A stretch of DNA of 64,000 bases from CAVRTM01 sp963696105 (GTDB taxonomy: Bacteria > Actinomycetota > Actinomycetes > Actinomycetales > Dermatophilaceae). The stretch lies in assembly GCA_963696105.1 (NCBI GenBank), contig CAVOIP010000005.1, positions 1,550,001 through 1,614,000 on the forward strand. Reading direction: 5' to 3'. The notes beneath the pieces are model-generated. The model was given only the letters and a program-made list of their open reading frames with translations. It ran no database searches and had not been told where the DNA came from. A program made the translations under genes and the position numbers. This document shows, in pieces, positions 44,904-53,225 of this stretch; within the stretch, counting starts at the first letter, position 1; each line of letters starts with the position of its first letter.

Positions 44904-46812
44904 ATGAGCACAGCACGAACCCGACGCCTGACCGGTGTCCTGGCCGTCGTCCTCGCCACCGGCACCGGTGTGGCGACGGCCAGCGGGATCTCGAGCGCCC
45001 ATCCGCGCGACAGGACCCTCGACGTCCAGATCCTGTCGTTCAACGACTTCCACGGGAACCTCGAGGCGCCCTCGGGCTCCAGCGGGCGGATCGTGACCGA
45101 CCACACGCTGGACCCCGCCACGGGCAAGGTCGCGGACGTGAACACCGACGCCGGTGGCGTCGAGTACCTCGCGACCCACCTGCGCCAGGCGCGGGCCGGG
45201 CACCGCAACAGCGTGACCGTGGCGGCCGGCGACATCGTCGGCGCCTCGCCCCTGCTGTCCGCCGCGTTCCACGACGAGCCGACCATCGAGGCGATGAACA
45301 AGCTCGGCCTCGAGGCGACCGCCGTGGGCAACCACGAGTTCGACGAGGGCTACAAGGAGCTCCAGCGCCTGCAGCGCGGCGGCTGCCTGGACGACGGCGC
45401 CGGCAAGGACAACCAGAACTCCTGCGCGGCCGGCACGTTCGAGGGCGCCGACTTCCAGTTCCTCGCCGCCAACGTGAAGTACGCGAAGACCCCCACCGCC
45501 ACGACCACCAGTGGTCACGGCAAGGGTGACGACCACGGCAAGCCGGCCGAGAGCCCCCGGGCCGGTGACACGATCCTGCCGTCGTACTGGATCAAGAACT
45601 TCGGCCACGGCGCCAAGATCGGCTTCATCGGCATGACGCTGAAGGAGACCCCGACCATCGTCACCCAGGCCGGCGTCGCGGGCCTGGAGTTCACCGACGA
45701 GGTCAAGACCGCCAACGCGCTCGTGCCGCAGCTGCGCCGCAAGGGCGTCAAGGCGATCGTCGTGCTCATCCACCAGGGCGGCACCCCGTCCGTGCAGAAG
45801 TGGGTCGGCCCGGACGGCAAGACCTACGACGCCAACGCCACCTACGACTACACCTGCGGCAAGGGCGGCAGCCTGACGTCGGACTCGGCGATCCTCCCGA
45901 TCGCGGCCAAGCTCGACCCCCAGATCGACATGGTCATCTCCGGCCACACCCACCAGCCCTACGTCTGCAACGTCCCCGATCCCAAGGGCCAGCAGCGCCT
46001 GGTGACCTCGGCCTCCTCCTTCGGCCGGCTCTTCACCGAGACCGACCTGAAGTACGACACCCGCACCGACGACATCGTGCGCGCCTCGGTCAAGGGCTCC
46101 AACATGGTCGTCACCCGTGACGTGGCCAAGGCGGCCGACGAGACGCAGCTGATCAACCGCTACAAGACGCTGGTCGCGCCCGATCGCCGGCAAGGTGCTG
46201 GGCAGGATCACCACCGACATCACCCGCAGCCAGGACGCCGCGGGCGAGTCGACCCTCGGTGACCTCATCGCCGACGCCCAGGTCAAGGACGCCTCGGTCG
46301 TCACCGGCGGCAAGACCCCCGTCGTGGCGTTCATGAACCCCGGCGGCATCCGCGCCGACCTGACGTACAAGGGCGGCGCGGAGGGCGACGGGGTCGTGAC
46401 CTACGAGGAGGCGTTCACGGTCCAGCCGTTCAACAACTACCTCGTCTCGATGGACCTCAGGGGCTCCGACATCTACGCCCTGCTGCGCCAGCAGTGGACC
46501 GCACCCAACAGCGGCACGTCCCGCAAGACGCTGCAGGTCTCCTCGGGCCTGAAGTACGCCTGGAAGGACGGCGCGAACGGCCCGGAGCTGACGTCGGTCA
46601 GCATCAACGGCGCTCCCGTCGCCGACGACGCCTCGAGCACCTACCGGATCGTCACCAACAACTTCCTCTCCGACGGTGGCGACAACTTCCCGGCGTTCAA
46701 GAACGGCACCAACAAGTACATCGGTGGCCTCGACATCGACGGGTTCGCCTCCTACCTCCCGACGGTCAGCCCCTACACCCCGCTGCCCCTGGACCGCATC
46801 ACCAAGCAGTAG
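44904..46812 (+). pseudogene. Secreted 5'-nucleotidase/metallophosphatase (UshA-like), one frameshift
   Basis: Signal peptide (LTGVLAVVLATGTGVATASG) followed by the calcineurin-like domain: ILSFNDFHGNLEAP, AAGDIVGASPLLSAAFHDEP, VGNHEFDEG, VLIHQGG and VISGHTHQPYVCN, all metal-ligand motifs. One extra c in gcgcccgatc at ~46180 breaks the frame after YKTLVAP. The 5'-nucleotidase C-terminal domain then continues intact: GRITTDITRS, DAAGESTLGDLIADAQ, FMNPGGIRADL, VTYEEAFTVQPFNN and NNFLSDGGDNF. Deleting one base restores a ~635-residue protein. It releases phosphate or nucleosides outside the cell, which suits the phosphate-scavenging neighbourhood. Confidence 0.85.
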
Positions 46813-46832
46813 CACCGCCGGCACGACAGGAC

Positions 46833-46869
46833 GGCCCGGATCCGCTTCTTCCCGAAGCGGATCCGGGCC
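46833..46869 (+). terminator. Strong hairpin after the 5'-nucleotidase
   Basis: Perfect 16-bp stem (ggcccggatccgcttc paired with its complement) and a five-base loop, 20 bases past the stop. No U-tract. It is followed by palindromic repeat copy 5. Confidence 0.8.
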
Positions 46870-46914
46870 GCTCGTCGTACGGCGTGCCGCTGGCGCACGG
46901 TGGCGCCGCTGGTG

Positions 46915-46987
46915 CACACGGTGCCGCTGAGTCGGCAAACCCAGGCGCTCGGCCGGCCACGGTCGCCGACTTCGGCGGCACGAAGCG
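46915..46987. repeat. ~71-bp palindromic intergenic repeat, copy 5
   Basis: Left arm cacacggtgccgctgagtcg, right arm ggtcgccgact to ggcacgaagcg. It lies between the convergent 5'-nucleotidase and glnR genes. Confidence 0.75.
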
Positions 46988-47008
46988 GATGAGACGGCAG
47001 GTCCCGTC

Positions 47009-47722
47009 TCAGGCAGGGGCCAGTGCGTTGTCGTCCTCGCGCGGGCCGGCCTCGGGGACGAACCGGTAGCCCACGTTGCGCACGGTGCCGATCAGCACGT
47101 CGTACTCGGGGCCGAGCTTGGCCCGCAGGCGGCGAACGTGGACGTCGACGGTGCGGGTGCCGCCGAAGTAGTCGTAGCCCCAGACCTCCTGGAGCAGCTG
47201 CGCACGGGTGAACACCCGGCCGGGGTGCTGGGCCAGGTGCTTCAGCAGCTCGAACTCCTTGTAGGTCAGGTCCAGCAGCCGCCCCCCGACCCGCGCGGAG
47301 TACGTCGCCTCGTCGATCACCAGGTCGCCGGAGCTGATCTGCAGCTGCCCCGGCTCCTCGTCGGCGATGCGGTGCATCGAGGTCATCGCCAGCCGCAGCC
47401 GCGCCTCCACCTCGGCCGGCCCGGCGTCCTCCAGCAGCACGTCGTCGACGCCCCAGTCGGCGTTGAGGCCGGCCAGGCCGCCCTCGGTCAGCACCGCCAC
47501 CAGCGGCACGGAGATGCCCGTCGCCCGCAGCACCCGGCACAGGGACTTGCCCAGGGCCAGTTCCCTGCGGGCGTCGACGAGGATCACGTCACAGGAGGGG
47601 GCGTCCACCAGGGCGGCCGGCTCGGCGGGCAGAATGCGCACCTGGTGGGTGAGCAGGCCCAGTGCGGGTAACACGTCGGCGCTCGGCGCCATCGTGTTGG
47701 TCAGCAGTAACAGGTGGGCCAC
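47009..47722 (-). CDS. glnR: GlnR-type orphan response regulator
   Basis: OmpR-family transcription factor, probably the global nitrogen regulator GlnR. 237 residues from GTG 47722. The atypical receiver starts VAHLLLLTNTMAPSADVLPA and contains VILVDARRELALGKSLCRVL and LTEGGLAGLNADWGVDDVLL, closely recalling Streptomyces GlnR, whose receiver acts without phosphorylation. The C-terminal winged helix has LTYKEFELLKHLAQHPGRVF and TRTVDVHVRRLRAKLG. No sensor kinase is adjacent, as expected for GlnR. GlnR is known to control glutamine synthetase and ammonium transport in actinomycetes. Confidence 0.85.
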   Translation of the reverse strand: MAHLLLLTNTMAPSADVLPALGLLTHQVRILPAEPAALVDAPSCDVILVDARRELALGKSLCRVLRATGISVPLVAVLTEGGLAGLNADWGVDDVLLEDAGPAEVEARLRLAMTSMHRIADEEPGQLQISSGDLVIDEATYSARVGGRLLDLTYKEFELLKHLAQHPGRVFTRAQLLQEVWGYDYFGGTRTVDVHVRRLRAKLGPEYDVLIGTVRNVGYRFVPEAGPREDDNALAPA

Positions 47723-47805
47723 CCAAGGCAGAATAATTGACGCCCGGGCAGCCCGCCCGCAGGTTCGCACCGTGAGACCCCGCGGGGGGAGAAGGAGGCG
47801 CCGGT

Positions 47806-48078
47806 ATGGCGACTGCCACCGGACCGGAGACGGGCGCGGTGCCGCGGGTGTCGGTGCGCTACTGGGCCGGGGCCCGCGCGGCTGCGGGCCTGGACACCGA
47901 GGTCCTCGCCGGGGAGACGGTCGCCGACGTGCTGGCGAGGGCCGAGGCGGCCCACGCCGGTCTGCGGCCGGTCCTGCAGGTCGCCACGGTCCTGCTCGAC
48001 GGCCGCCCGGCCGCGGCGTCCAGCCGGCTGTCGGAGGGTGCGACGCTCGAGGTGCTTCCGCCGTTCGCCGGGGGGTGA
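47806..48078 (+). CDS. MoaD/ThiS-like sulfur-carrier protein
   Basis: 90-residue ubiquitin-like protein: VRYWAGARAAAGLDTEVLAG at the N-terminus and LEVLPPFAGG at the end. The terminal Gly-Gly is the feature needed for thiocarboxylation in MoaD/ThiS proteins. It may serve molybdopterin synthesis or another sulfur transfer; no partner (MoaE, ThiF-like) is next to it. ATG 47806 follows a gaaggagg site. Divergent from glnR with ~80 bases between. Confidence 0.85.
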   Translation: MATATGPETGAVPRVSVRYWAGARAAAGLDTEVLAGETVADVLARAEAAHAGLRPVLQVATVLLDGRPAAASSRLSEGATLEVLPPFAGG

Positions 48079-48094
48079 TGGGAGGATGCGTCCC

Positions 48095-48949
48095 GTGAGC
48101 GACGCCCTACCCGACCCGGCAGCCGCTCCGCCGACGCGGGGCCACCGCCGCGCCCGGGGAGTGGACCCGGTGCCTCCCGGCACGCCGCCCCTGGTGGCGC
48201 CCCCGGTTGTGCGCCCGCTGGTGCCGCTCGCCGTGGTCGCGTACAGCGGCCTGCTGGTCCTCGCCGTCCTGGCCGGCGTCCCGTTCGCGGCCGCGGCCGT
48301 CGCCCTCGGTGCCGGTGTCCTGGCCTGGGGCTGGGCCGGGCTGCTCGGGCTGCCCAGCCCGCGCGGGACGTCGTTCGTCCTCGGCGTCGGCACGGTGGCG
48401 ACGGTGCTGACCGCGTCGCTGACCCGCGACGACCCGTTCCTGCGCTGGGTGCCGGCAGCCCTGGCCGTCTCGATGGTCGTGGCGTTCCTGCACCAGCTGC
48501 TGCGGCGCGACGGGCGCCCCCGCCTGGTGGAGTCGGTGGCCTCTGTCATCACCGCGCTCGCCCTGATCGTCTCCGGGAGCTGCCTCGTGCCGCTGCCACG
48601 GACGGCCGCAGGGGGCTCGGTCATGGCGGTGGCCGGCGCCGCCGTCGCCGTCTGCGCCCTGGTCGACCTGCTCGCCCGCGTGCCACGGCTCCGCGCTCTG
48701 CTGCTGCCTGTCGCCCTGGTCGCCGGCACGGCGGCAGCGGTCGGCGTCGCGGCGGCCGCCGGCGGCGTCTCCCTGGCGGCGGCCGCCGTGCTCGGCCTCG
48801 GCACGGCCGCGGTCAGCGCGGCGCTGCGCGCGGTCCTCGGCGCCCTCCCCACGATGAGCGGCCCGCGCAGCCAGCTGGCCTGCGCCTCGGCCTCGGTCCT
48901 GGGCTGCGGCGTCGTCGTCTACGTCGTCGGCCGGCTCCTCGTCGGCTGA
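48095..48949 (+). CDS. Multi-pass membrane protein of unknown function
   Basis: 284 residues from GTG 48095 (ATG 48086 is nearer to the gggagg site than is usual). A Pro-rich cytosolic leader precedes about nine hydrophobic segments, with a charged loop RRDGRPRLVESVASVITAL in the middle. I recognise no transporter motif. The gene lies in the glnR-fur stretch and is a conserved type of position, but the function is open. Confidence 0.7.
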   Translation: MSDALPDPAAAPPTRGHRRARGVDPVPPGTPPLVAPPVVRPLVPLAVVAYSGLLVLAVLAGVPFAAAAVALGAGVLAWGWAGLLGLPSPRGTSFVLGVGTVATVLTASLTRDDPFLRWVPAALAVSMVVAFLHQLLRRDGRPRLVESVASVITALALIVSGSCLVPLPRTAAGGSVMAVAGAAVAVCALVDLLARVPRLRALLLPVALVAGTAAAVGVAAAAGGVSLAAAAVLGLGTAAVSAALRAVLGALPTMSGPRSQLACASASVLGCGVVVYVVGRLLVG

Positions 48950-48956
48950 GGCCGCC

Positions 48957-49328
48957 TCAGTAGACCAGCGCCTGCACGTCGTCCTGCAGGACCTCCTCCA
49001 CGAACGCGGCGGCGCCGCGGATCTCCGCGCCCGGCAGCAGGTCACCGGCGGTGATGTCGCGCCGCGCCGCGCACTGCGTGCAGACCGTCACCCGGGCCGA
49101 CGCCAGCAGCAGGTCGCGCAGCTCGGCCAACGGGGCAGCGTGCGGCAGCACGATCTGCTCGGCCCGGCCCGGGACCGCCAGCCACGACGCCTCACCGGTC
49201 AGCCACAGGCTCACCGGCACCCCGCTGGCCACGGCAGTGGCGGCGACCGTGACCGCCTGGGACAGCCGCTCGGGCGCCTCGTGCCCGGACGTGACCTTGA
49301 CGACGAGCCGGCGGGAGGGAGGAGTCAT
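48957..49328 (-). CDS. DsrE-like protein
   Basis: 123-residue alpha/beta protein: LVVKVTSGHEAPERLSQAVT, VASGVPVSLWLTGEASWLA, then VTVCTQCAARRDIT with the conserved CxxC and a C-terminal helix FVEEVLQDD. The fold and cysteines match the DsrE/DsrF-like sulfur-relay family. Sulfur transfer would pair logically with the MoaD-like gene nearby, but this is inference. ATG 49328; a reading further upstream covers the next gene's promoter and is rejected. Confidence 0.75.
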   Translation of the reverse strand: MTPPSRRLVVKVTSGHEAPERLSQAVTVAATAVASGVPVSLWLTGEASWLAVPGRAEQIVLPHAAPLAELRDLLLASARVTVCTQCAARRDITAGDLLPGAEIRGAAAFVEEVLQDDVQALVY

Positions 49329-49352
49329 GGGCCAAAGGCTACGATTCCGTCC

Positions 49353-49451
49353 GTGGAGACGTTCTATATCGCCCTGCTCATCGCCAGCGCCGTGCTCATC
49401 ATGTGGTTCGCCGTCTACGTGGTCTACCGCCTCGTGCGCGGTCCGCGCTGA
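49353..49451 (+). CDS. Single-pass membrane microprotein, 32 residues
   Basis: From GTG 49353: VETFYIALLIASAVLIMWFA followed by VYVVYRLVRGPR. One hydrophobic helix with a basic cytosolic end. It lies between the divergent DsrE-like gene and the nitrobindin gene, whose ATG follows by one base, so they are likely co-translated. Too short for family evidence; position and composition support it. Confidence 0.55.
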   Translation: METFYIALLIASAVLIMWFAVYVVYRLVRGPR

Positions 49452-49452
49452 C

Positions 49453-49956
49453 ATGCCGTTCGAACTCGACGCCACCCTCGCCCCCGCGCTCGCGCCGCTC
49501 GCGTGGCTGGTCGGCCGCTGGGAGGGCGCGGGCGTCGTCGGCTACCCCACGATCGAGTCGGCCCACTTCGGCCAGGAGCTCGTCGTCTCGCATGACGGCC
49601 GGCCGTTCCTGGAGTGGCAGAGCCACACCTGGCTGTTGAACGAGGCCGGTGAGCGGGTGCGGCCGCTCGCGACCGAGCTCGGCTTCTGGCGTCCGCTGGA
49701 CAACGGCGAGATCGAGCTCCTGCTGACGCAGAACACCGGCATCCTCGAGATGTACGTCGGCCGCCGTGACCCCGCCAAGCCCGCGATCGAGATGCGCACC
49801 GACGGCGTGATGCGCAGCCCCGCAGCCAAGGAGTACAACGCCGGCGCGCGGATGTTCGGCCTGGTCAACGGCGAGCTGCTGTGGGCCATGGACATGGCGG
49901 CCGTGGGCCAGCCCATGCAGAGCCACGCCTCGGCCCAGCTCAAGCGCGTCGGCTGA
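49453..49956 (+). CDS. Nitrobindin-like heme-binding beta-barrel protein
   Basis: 167-residue member of the FABP-like/THAP4-type (DUF1794) beta-barrel family, which binds ferric heme and reacts with peroxynitrite or NO in characterised members. The N-terminal signature LAWLVGRWEGAGVVGYPTI (GxWxGxG) is clear. The strands read LVVSHDGRPFLEWQSHTWLL, GEIELLLTQNTGILEMYVG and MQSHASAQLKRVG at the end, with the conserved His near the C-terminus. Same strand as the low-molecular-weight phosphatase, which starts seven bases on. Confidence 0.9.
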   Translation: MPFELDATLAPALAPLAWLVGRWEGAGVVGYPTIESAHFGQELVVSHDGRPFLEWQSHTWLLNEAGERVRPLATELGFWRPLDNGEIELLLTQNTGILEMYVGRRDPAKPAIEMRTDGVMRSPAAKEYNAGARMFGLVNGELLWAMDMAAVGQPMQSHASAQLKRVG

Positions 49957-49963
49957 GCCTTCC

Positions 49964-50554
49964 ATGACCGAACCGGGGGGCCGCGTGCTGGTGGTCTGCA
50001 CCGGCAACGTGTGCCGTTCCCCCTTTCTGCAGCTGTTGCTGCAGCGCGAGCTCGACGCCCGCCGCCAGGACGGCGGCCCGCGCACCGTCGTGACCAGCGC
50101 GGGCACCGGCGCGCTGGCAGGGCAGGGGATGGACGCCCGTGCGGCGGCGCAGGCGGCGGCGTACGGCCTGGATCCCGCGGGCTTCGTCGCCCGGCAGCTG
50201 ACCGCCCCGATGGTGGCCGAGGCGGACCTGGTCCTGACCGCCACCCGCAAGCACCGCGGCGACGTGGCCACGCTGCACCCCAAGGCGCTGCGCTACGTCT
50301 TCGCGCTGCGTGACTTCGCCGAGCTGGCGGGCCGCCTCGATCGTGACGGGCTGGGCGACGCGCCGGTCGGTACGCAGGCGTGGCTGCAGTCCGTGGTCCG
50401 TGTCGTCGCCGCCCGCCGCGGTCTCGAGCCTCCGCTGGAGGCCTCACAGGCGGACGTCGTGGACCCGTACCGCCGTGGGGACGAGCTGTTCGTGCAGATG
50501 GCCGACCAGATCAGCCGGGCCGTGCCCGCGGTCGCCGCAGTCCTCTCCGGCTGA
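49964..50554 (+). CDS. Low-molecular-weight protein-tyrosine-phosphatase
   Basis: 196 residues. The P-loop VVCTGNVCRSP (CxxxxxRS) near residue 11 carries the nucleophilic Cys and Arg. The general-acid loop appears as VVDPYRRGDELF near residue 163 (DPY). The extra ~50 residues between RDFAEL and the DPY loop are longer than classical LMW-PTPs but common in actinobacterial versions. Neighbouring LytR-CpsA-Psr gene on the other strand suggests cell-surface polymer control, though this is context only. Confidence 0.85.
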   Translation: MTEPGGRVLVVCTGNVCRSPFLQLLLQRELDARRQDGGPRTVVTSAGTGALAGQGMDARAAAQAAAYGLDPAGFVARQLTAPMVAEADLVLTATRKHRGDVATLHPKALRYVFALRDFAELAGRLDRDGLGDAPVGTQAWLQSVVRVVAARRGLEPPLEASQADVVDPYRRGDELFVQMADQISRAVPAVAAVLSG

Positions 50555-50605
50555 CCGGTCGCCGTCCGGCTCCGGGCGGCGTGGAAAGCGGTGGCTGTCG
50601 GTGGG

Positions 50606-51604
50606 TCAGGGGATCTGCTTGCCGACCGGGAAGCTCGCCATGTCGTCGCTGCGCAGCGCCACGGAAAGCTCCTGCATCCGCGGCTCGTCGACGATGTCGA
50701 TGGATCCGCCCACGGGGCTGGTCCCGAATCCGCTGAACGGCGCAGTGATGAACACGATGTCCTTGCCGCGGATGTTCCTCATCCCGAACGCCTGCGAGCG
50801 CAGGTCAGCCACCGAGAAGTCCTTGTCCAGGGTGAGGTTCTTGGTGCCGGCGTCGATGAAGCGGGCGACGGTGATCGGGTTGGCCAGGGTGTCCTTGGAC
50901 AGGCCCTTGAGCATCAGGGCCTTGATGAACGCCTGCTGGCGGCGACCGCGGGAGATGTCCCCCTCGCTGAGCTGGTGGCGCTCGCGGACGAACGCCAGCG
51001 CCTGGGTGCCGTTGAGGTCGTTCCAGCCCTTGGTGATCCCGGTGCTGGGCTCCTCGGCGTACACCCTGACCCCGCCGACCGCGTCGGTCATCGCCTTGAA
51101 CCCGTCGAACCCGATCAGTCCGACGTGGTCGATCGGCACGTTCACGAGGTCCTGGATGGTGCGCACCAGCAGCGGCGCCCCGCCGTAGGCGTACGCCGCG
51201 TTGATCTTGTCCTTGCCGTGCCCGGGGACGGGGACGTAGAGGTCGCGCGGGAAGTGCACCAGGTGGACCTGGGTGTGCTCCTTGTTGACGTGCATGAGGA
51301 CGATGACGTCGGAGCGTCCGGCGGCGACGGCGGCACGGCTGTCCGAGCCGATCAGCAGGATGTTCTCGGCTCCTGCCGCCTTCGGGTCCCTGGTCGGCGA
51401 CTGGGGGTCCTCGCCGGCGGCGGGGAGCAGTGCCTCGTGCTTGATGTTGCTCGTGACCGTGTGGTTCAGGAAGGCGAGGTAGGCCGCCGCGCCGCCGACG
51501 ACCAGCACGAGCACCACGGCCACCAGGCTGATCAGGACCCGGCGGACGCGCCGCCCGCGTCGTGGTGGAGTGGCGGTCTGCTCGGTGGTCAGGTCGTCTA
51601 GCAC
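50606..51604 (-). CDS. LytR-CpsA-Psr (LCP) family phosphotransferase
   Basis: Membrane-anchored enzyme that transfers glycopolymers from polyprenyl carriers to peptidoglycan. 332 residues (GTG 51604): basic cytosolic start, one signal-anchor helix (VLISLVAVVLVLVVGGAAAY), then the LCP domain with ENILLIGSDSRAAV, SDVIVLMHVNKEHTQVHLVH, FPRDLYVPVPGHGKDKINAA, GLIGFDGFKAMTDAVGGVRV, and RHQLSEGDISRGRRQQAFIK. The conserved Arg/Asp residues that bind pyrophosphate are visible. Divergent from fur. Confidence 0.92.
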   Translation of the reverse strand: MLDDLTTEQTATPPRRGRRVRRVLISLVAVVLVLVVGGAAAYLAFLNHTVTSNIKHEALLPAAGEDPQSPTRDPKAAGAENILLIGSDSRAAVAAGRSDVIVLMHVNKEHTQVHLVHFPRDLYVPVPGHGKDKINAAYAYGGAPLLVRTIQDLVNVPIDHVGLIGFDGFKAMTDAVGGVRVYAEEPSTGITKGWNDLNGTQALAFVRERHQLSEGDISRGRRQQAFIKALMLKGLSKDTLANPITVARFIDAGTKNLTLDKDFSVADLRSQAFGMRNIRGKDIVFITAPFSGFGTSPVGGSIDIVDEPRMQELSVALRSDDMASFPVGKQIP

Positions 51605-51675
51605 GCGCGAAGTCTAGGTCGGACGCCTGCTTTTTCCCGCAGGTTCGCCAGGACACGGCGGGTAGGCTCGGGACC

Positions 51676-52101
51676 GTGCAGGACATCGTCGCCACGCTGC
51701 GCGCCCGCGGCATGCGGATGACGCCCCAGCGGCGCCGCGTCATCGCGGCGGTCGAGGAGCTCGGGCACGCCACCCCGGACGCGCTCGCGGCCACCGTCGC
51801 CCGTGACGGCGGCGCGGCACTGCCGCTGTCGACGATCTACCGCAACCTCGAGGCGCTCGAGGACCTGGGCGTCGTCACCCACACGCACCTGGACCACCGG
51901 TCGCCTACCTACCACCTGGCCGAGCACGCCGACCACCTGCACCTGGTCTGCCTCGGCTGCGGGACGGTCACCGAGAGCACGATCGGGGACGCCGACGCCT
52001 TCGTCGGGAATCTTCTGGCCCGCCACGGCTTTGTGGCTGACGTCAAACACATGGCGATCCACGGATGGTGTGCAGCGTGCTCCCAGCAGTCGAGGCAGTG
52101 A
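51676..52101 (+). CDS. Fur family metal-responsive repressor
   Basis: 141 residues from GTG 51676. Winged helix with RMTPQRRRVIAAVEELGHAT and PLSTIYRNLEALEDLGVV (recognition helix). A metal-binding domain follows: HLHLVCLGCGTV (HHxHxxCxxC-type) and the second CxxC in HGWCAACSQQ. Fur, Zur and similar paralogues cannot be separated from sequence alone. Its stop overlaps the GTG of the YgfZ-like gene (GTGA). Confidence 0.88.
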   Translation: MQDIVATLRARGMRMTPQRRRVIAAVEELGHATPDALAATVARDGGAALPLSTIYRNLEALEDLGVVTHTHLDHRSPTYHLAEHADHLHLVCLGCGTVTESTIGDADAFVGNLLARHGFVADVKHMAIHGWCAACSQQSRQ

Positions 52102-53126
52102 CAACCCCGCCGATCGCGCCCAGCCCCCTCCTGGCGGCTCCCGGCGCGGTGGCGGCCGATGGCGCCGACGCGGGCGTCGCCGCCCACTACGGGGACCCGC
52201 TGCGCGAGCAACGGCTGCTCACCGAGGGCCTCGCCGCCGTCGACCTGTCCCACCGCGGGGTCGTGACGGTCACCGGCCCCGACCGGCTCTCGTGGCTGCA
52301 CTCGATCACCACGCAGATGCTCACCGGCCTCGCGCCACTGGCCTCCACCGAGTCGCTGGTGCTGAGCCCCAAGGGCCACATCGAGCACGACCTGCACCTC
52401 GTCGACGACGGGCAGACCACCTGGATCACGACCGAGCCCGGCACCTCCGGCGCCCTGACAGCCTGGCTGGACTCGATGCGCTTCATGCTGCGCGTCGAGG
52501 TGGCTGACGTCACCGCCGACTGGGCCGTGCTCGGCGAGCCGGTGCGGGCCGAGACGGTGCCCGGCGAGCCGCTGGCCTGGAGTGACCCGTGGCCGCGGCT
52601 GGTCGGTGACACCGCGGCGTACGGCCCGGTCGTGGACCACCCGGGGGAGCAGCGCCCGTGGCGCGAGCTGCTCGTGCCGCGTGCCGACCTGGTCTCCGCG
52701 GTGGGCGACCGCCCGCTGGCCGGCGCCTGGGCGGCCGAGGCGCTGCGGATCGCGGCCTGGCGCCCACGGCTGGGCTTCGAGACCGACCACCGCACCATCG
52801 CCCACGAGGTCGACTGGCTGCGGACCGCCGTGCACCTGCACAAGGGCTGCTACCGCGGCCAGGAGACGGTTGCCCGGGTCCACAACCTGGGCCGGCCGCC
52901 GCGGCGCCTCGTGTTCCTGCACCTCGACGGCTCGGGCCACACGCTGCCGGCGCGCGGCGACGCGCTCGAGCTGGACGGGCGCGCGGTCGGCTTCCTGACC
53001 TCGGTCGGCCGGCACTACGAGGACGGCCCCATCGCCCTGGCGCTGGTCAAGCGCAACACCGCGCTCGACGCGGTGCTGGCCACGGGCAGCCTGACGGCCG
53101 CCCAGACCGAGGTCGTCGCCCGCTGA
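52098..53126 (+). CDS. ygfZ: YgfZ/GcvT-type folate-binding Fe-S assembly factor
   Basis: 342 residues. GcvT-like fold: VDLSHRGVVTVTGPDRLSWL near the N-terminus and the YgfZ signature KGCYRGQETVARVHNLGRPP near residue 250 (K-G-C-Y-x-G-Q-E with the functional Cys). YgfZ proteins support tetrahydrofolate-dependent maturation or repair of certain Fe-S enzymes. GTG 52098, overlapping the fur stop, is preferred over ATG 52065, which lies inside fur. Confidence 0.9.
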   Translation: MTTPPIAPSPLLAAPGAVAADGADAGVAAHYGDPLREQRLLTEGLAAVDLSHRGVVTVTGPDRLSWLHSITTQMLTGLAPLASTESLVLSPKGHIEHDLHLVDDGQTTWITTEPGTSGALTAWLDSMRFMLRVEVADVTADWAVLGEPVRAETVPGEPLAWSDPWPRLVGDTAAYGPVVDHPGEQRPWRELLVPRADLVSAVGDRPLAGAWAAEALRIAAWRPRLGFETDHRTIAHEVDWLRTAVHLHKGCYRGQETVARVHNLGRPPRRLVFLHLDGSGHTLPARGDALELDGRAVGFLTSVGRHYEDGPIALALVKRNTALDAVLATGSLTAAQTEVVAR

Positions 53127-53178
53127 CCGCCTTTGGTCCGGTTTGCCCCGGTATGGCGACGCGTGTGAGTCGGTTCAC

Positions 53179-53214
53179 GCTTGCTGGGTTTGCAATCTGC
53201 TAACTGCAGCAAGC
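53179..53214 (+). promoter_or_regulatory. Inverted repeat in the promoter of the XRE-HbhA-like operon
   Basis: Arms gcttgctg and cagcaagc, perfect over 8 bp with a 20-base spacer, ending 11 bases before the XRE start codon. It could be an operator for the XRE protein itself (autoregulation) or form a hairpin in the leader. No experimental support. Confidence 0.5.
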
Positions 53215-53225
53215 ACACTGGAGCC

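Noticed and set aside
44384..45529. Plus-strand reading that runs into the 5'-nucleotidase
   Set aside because: It overlaps the signal-peptide-bearing true frame, is Arg/Pro-rich, and begins in a gene-free region.
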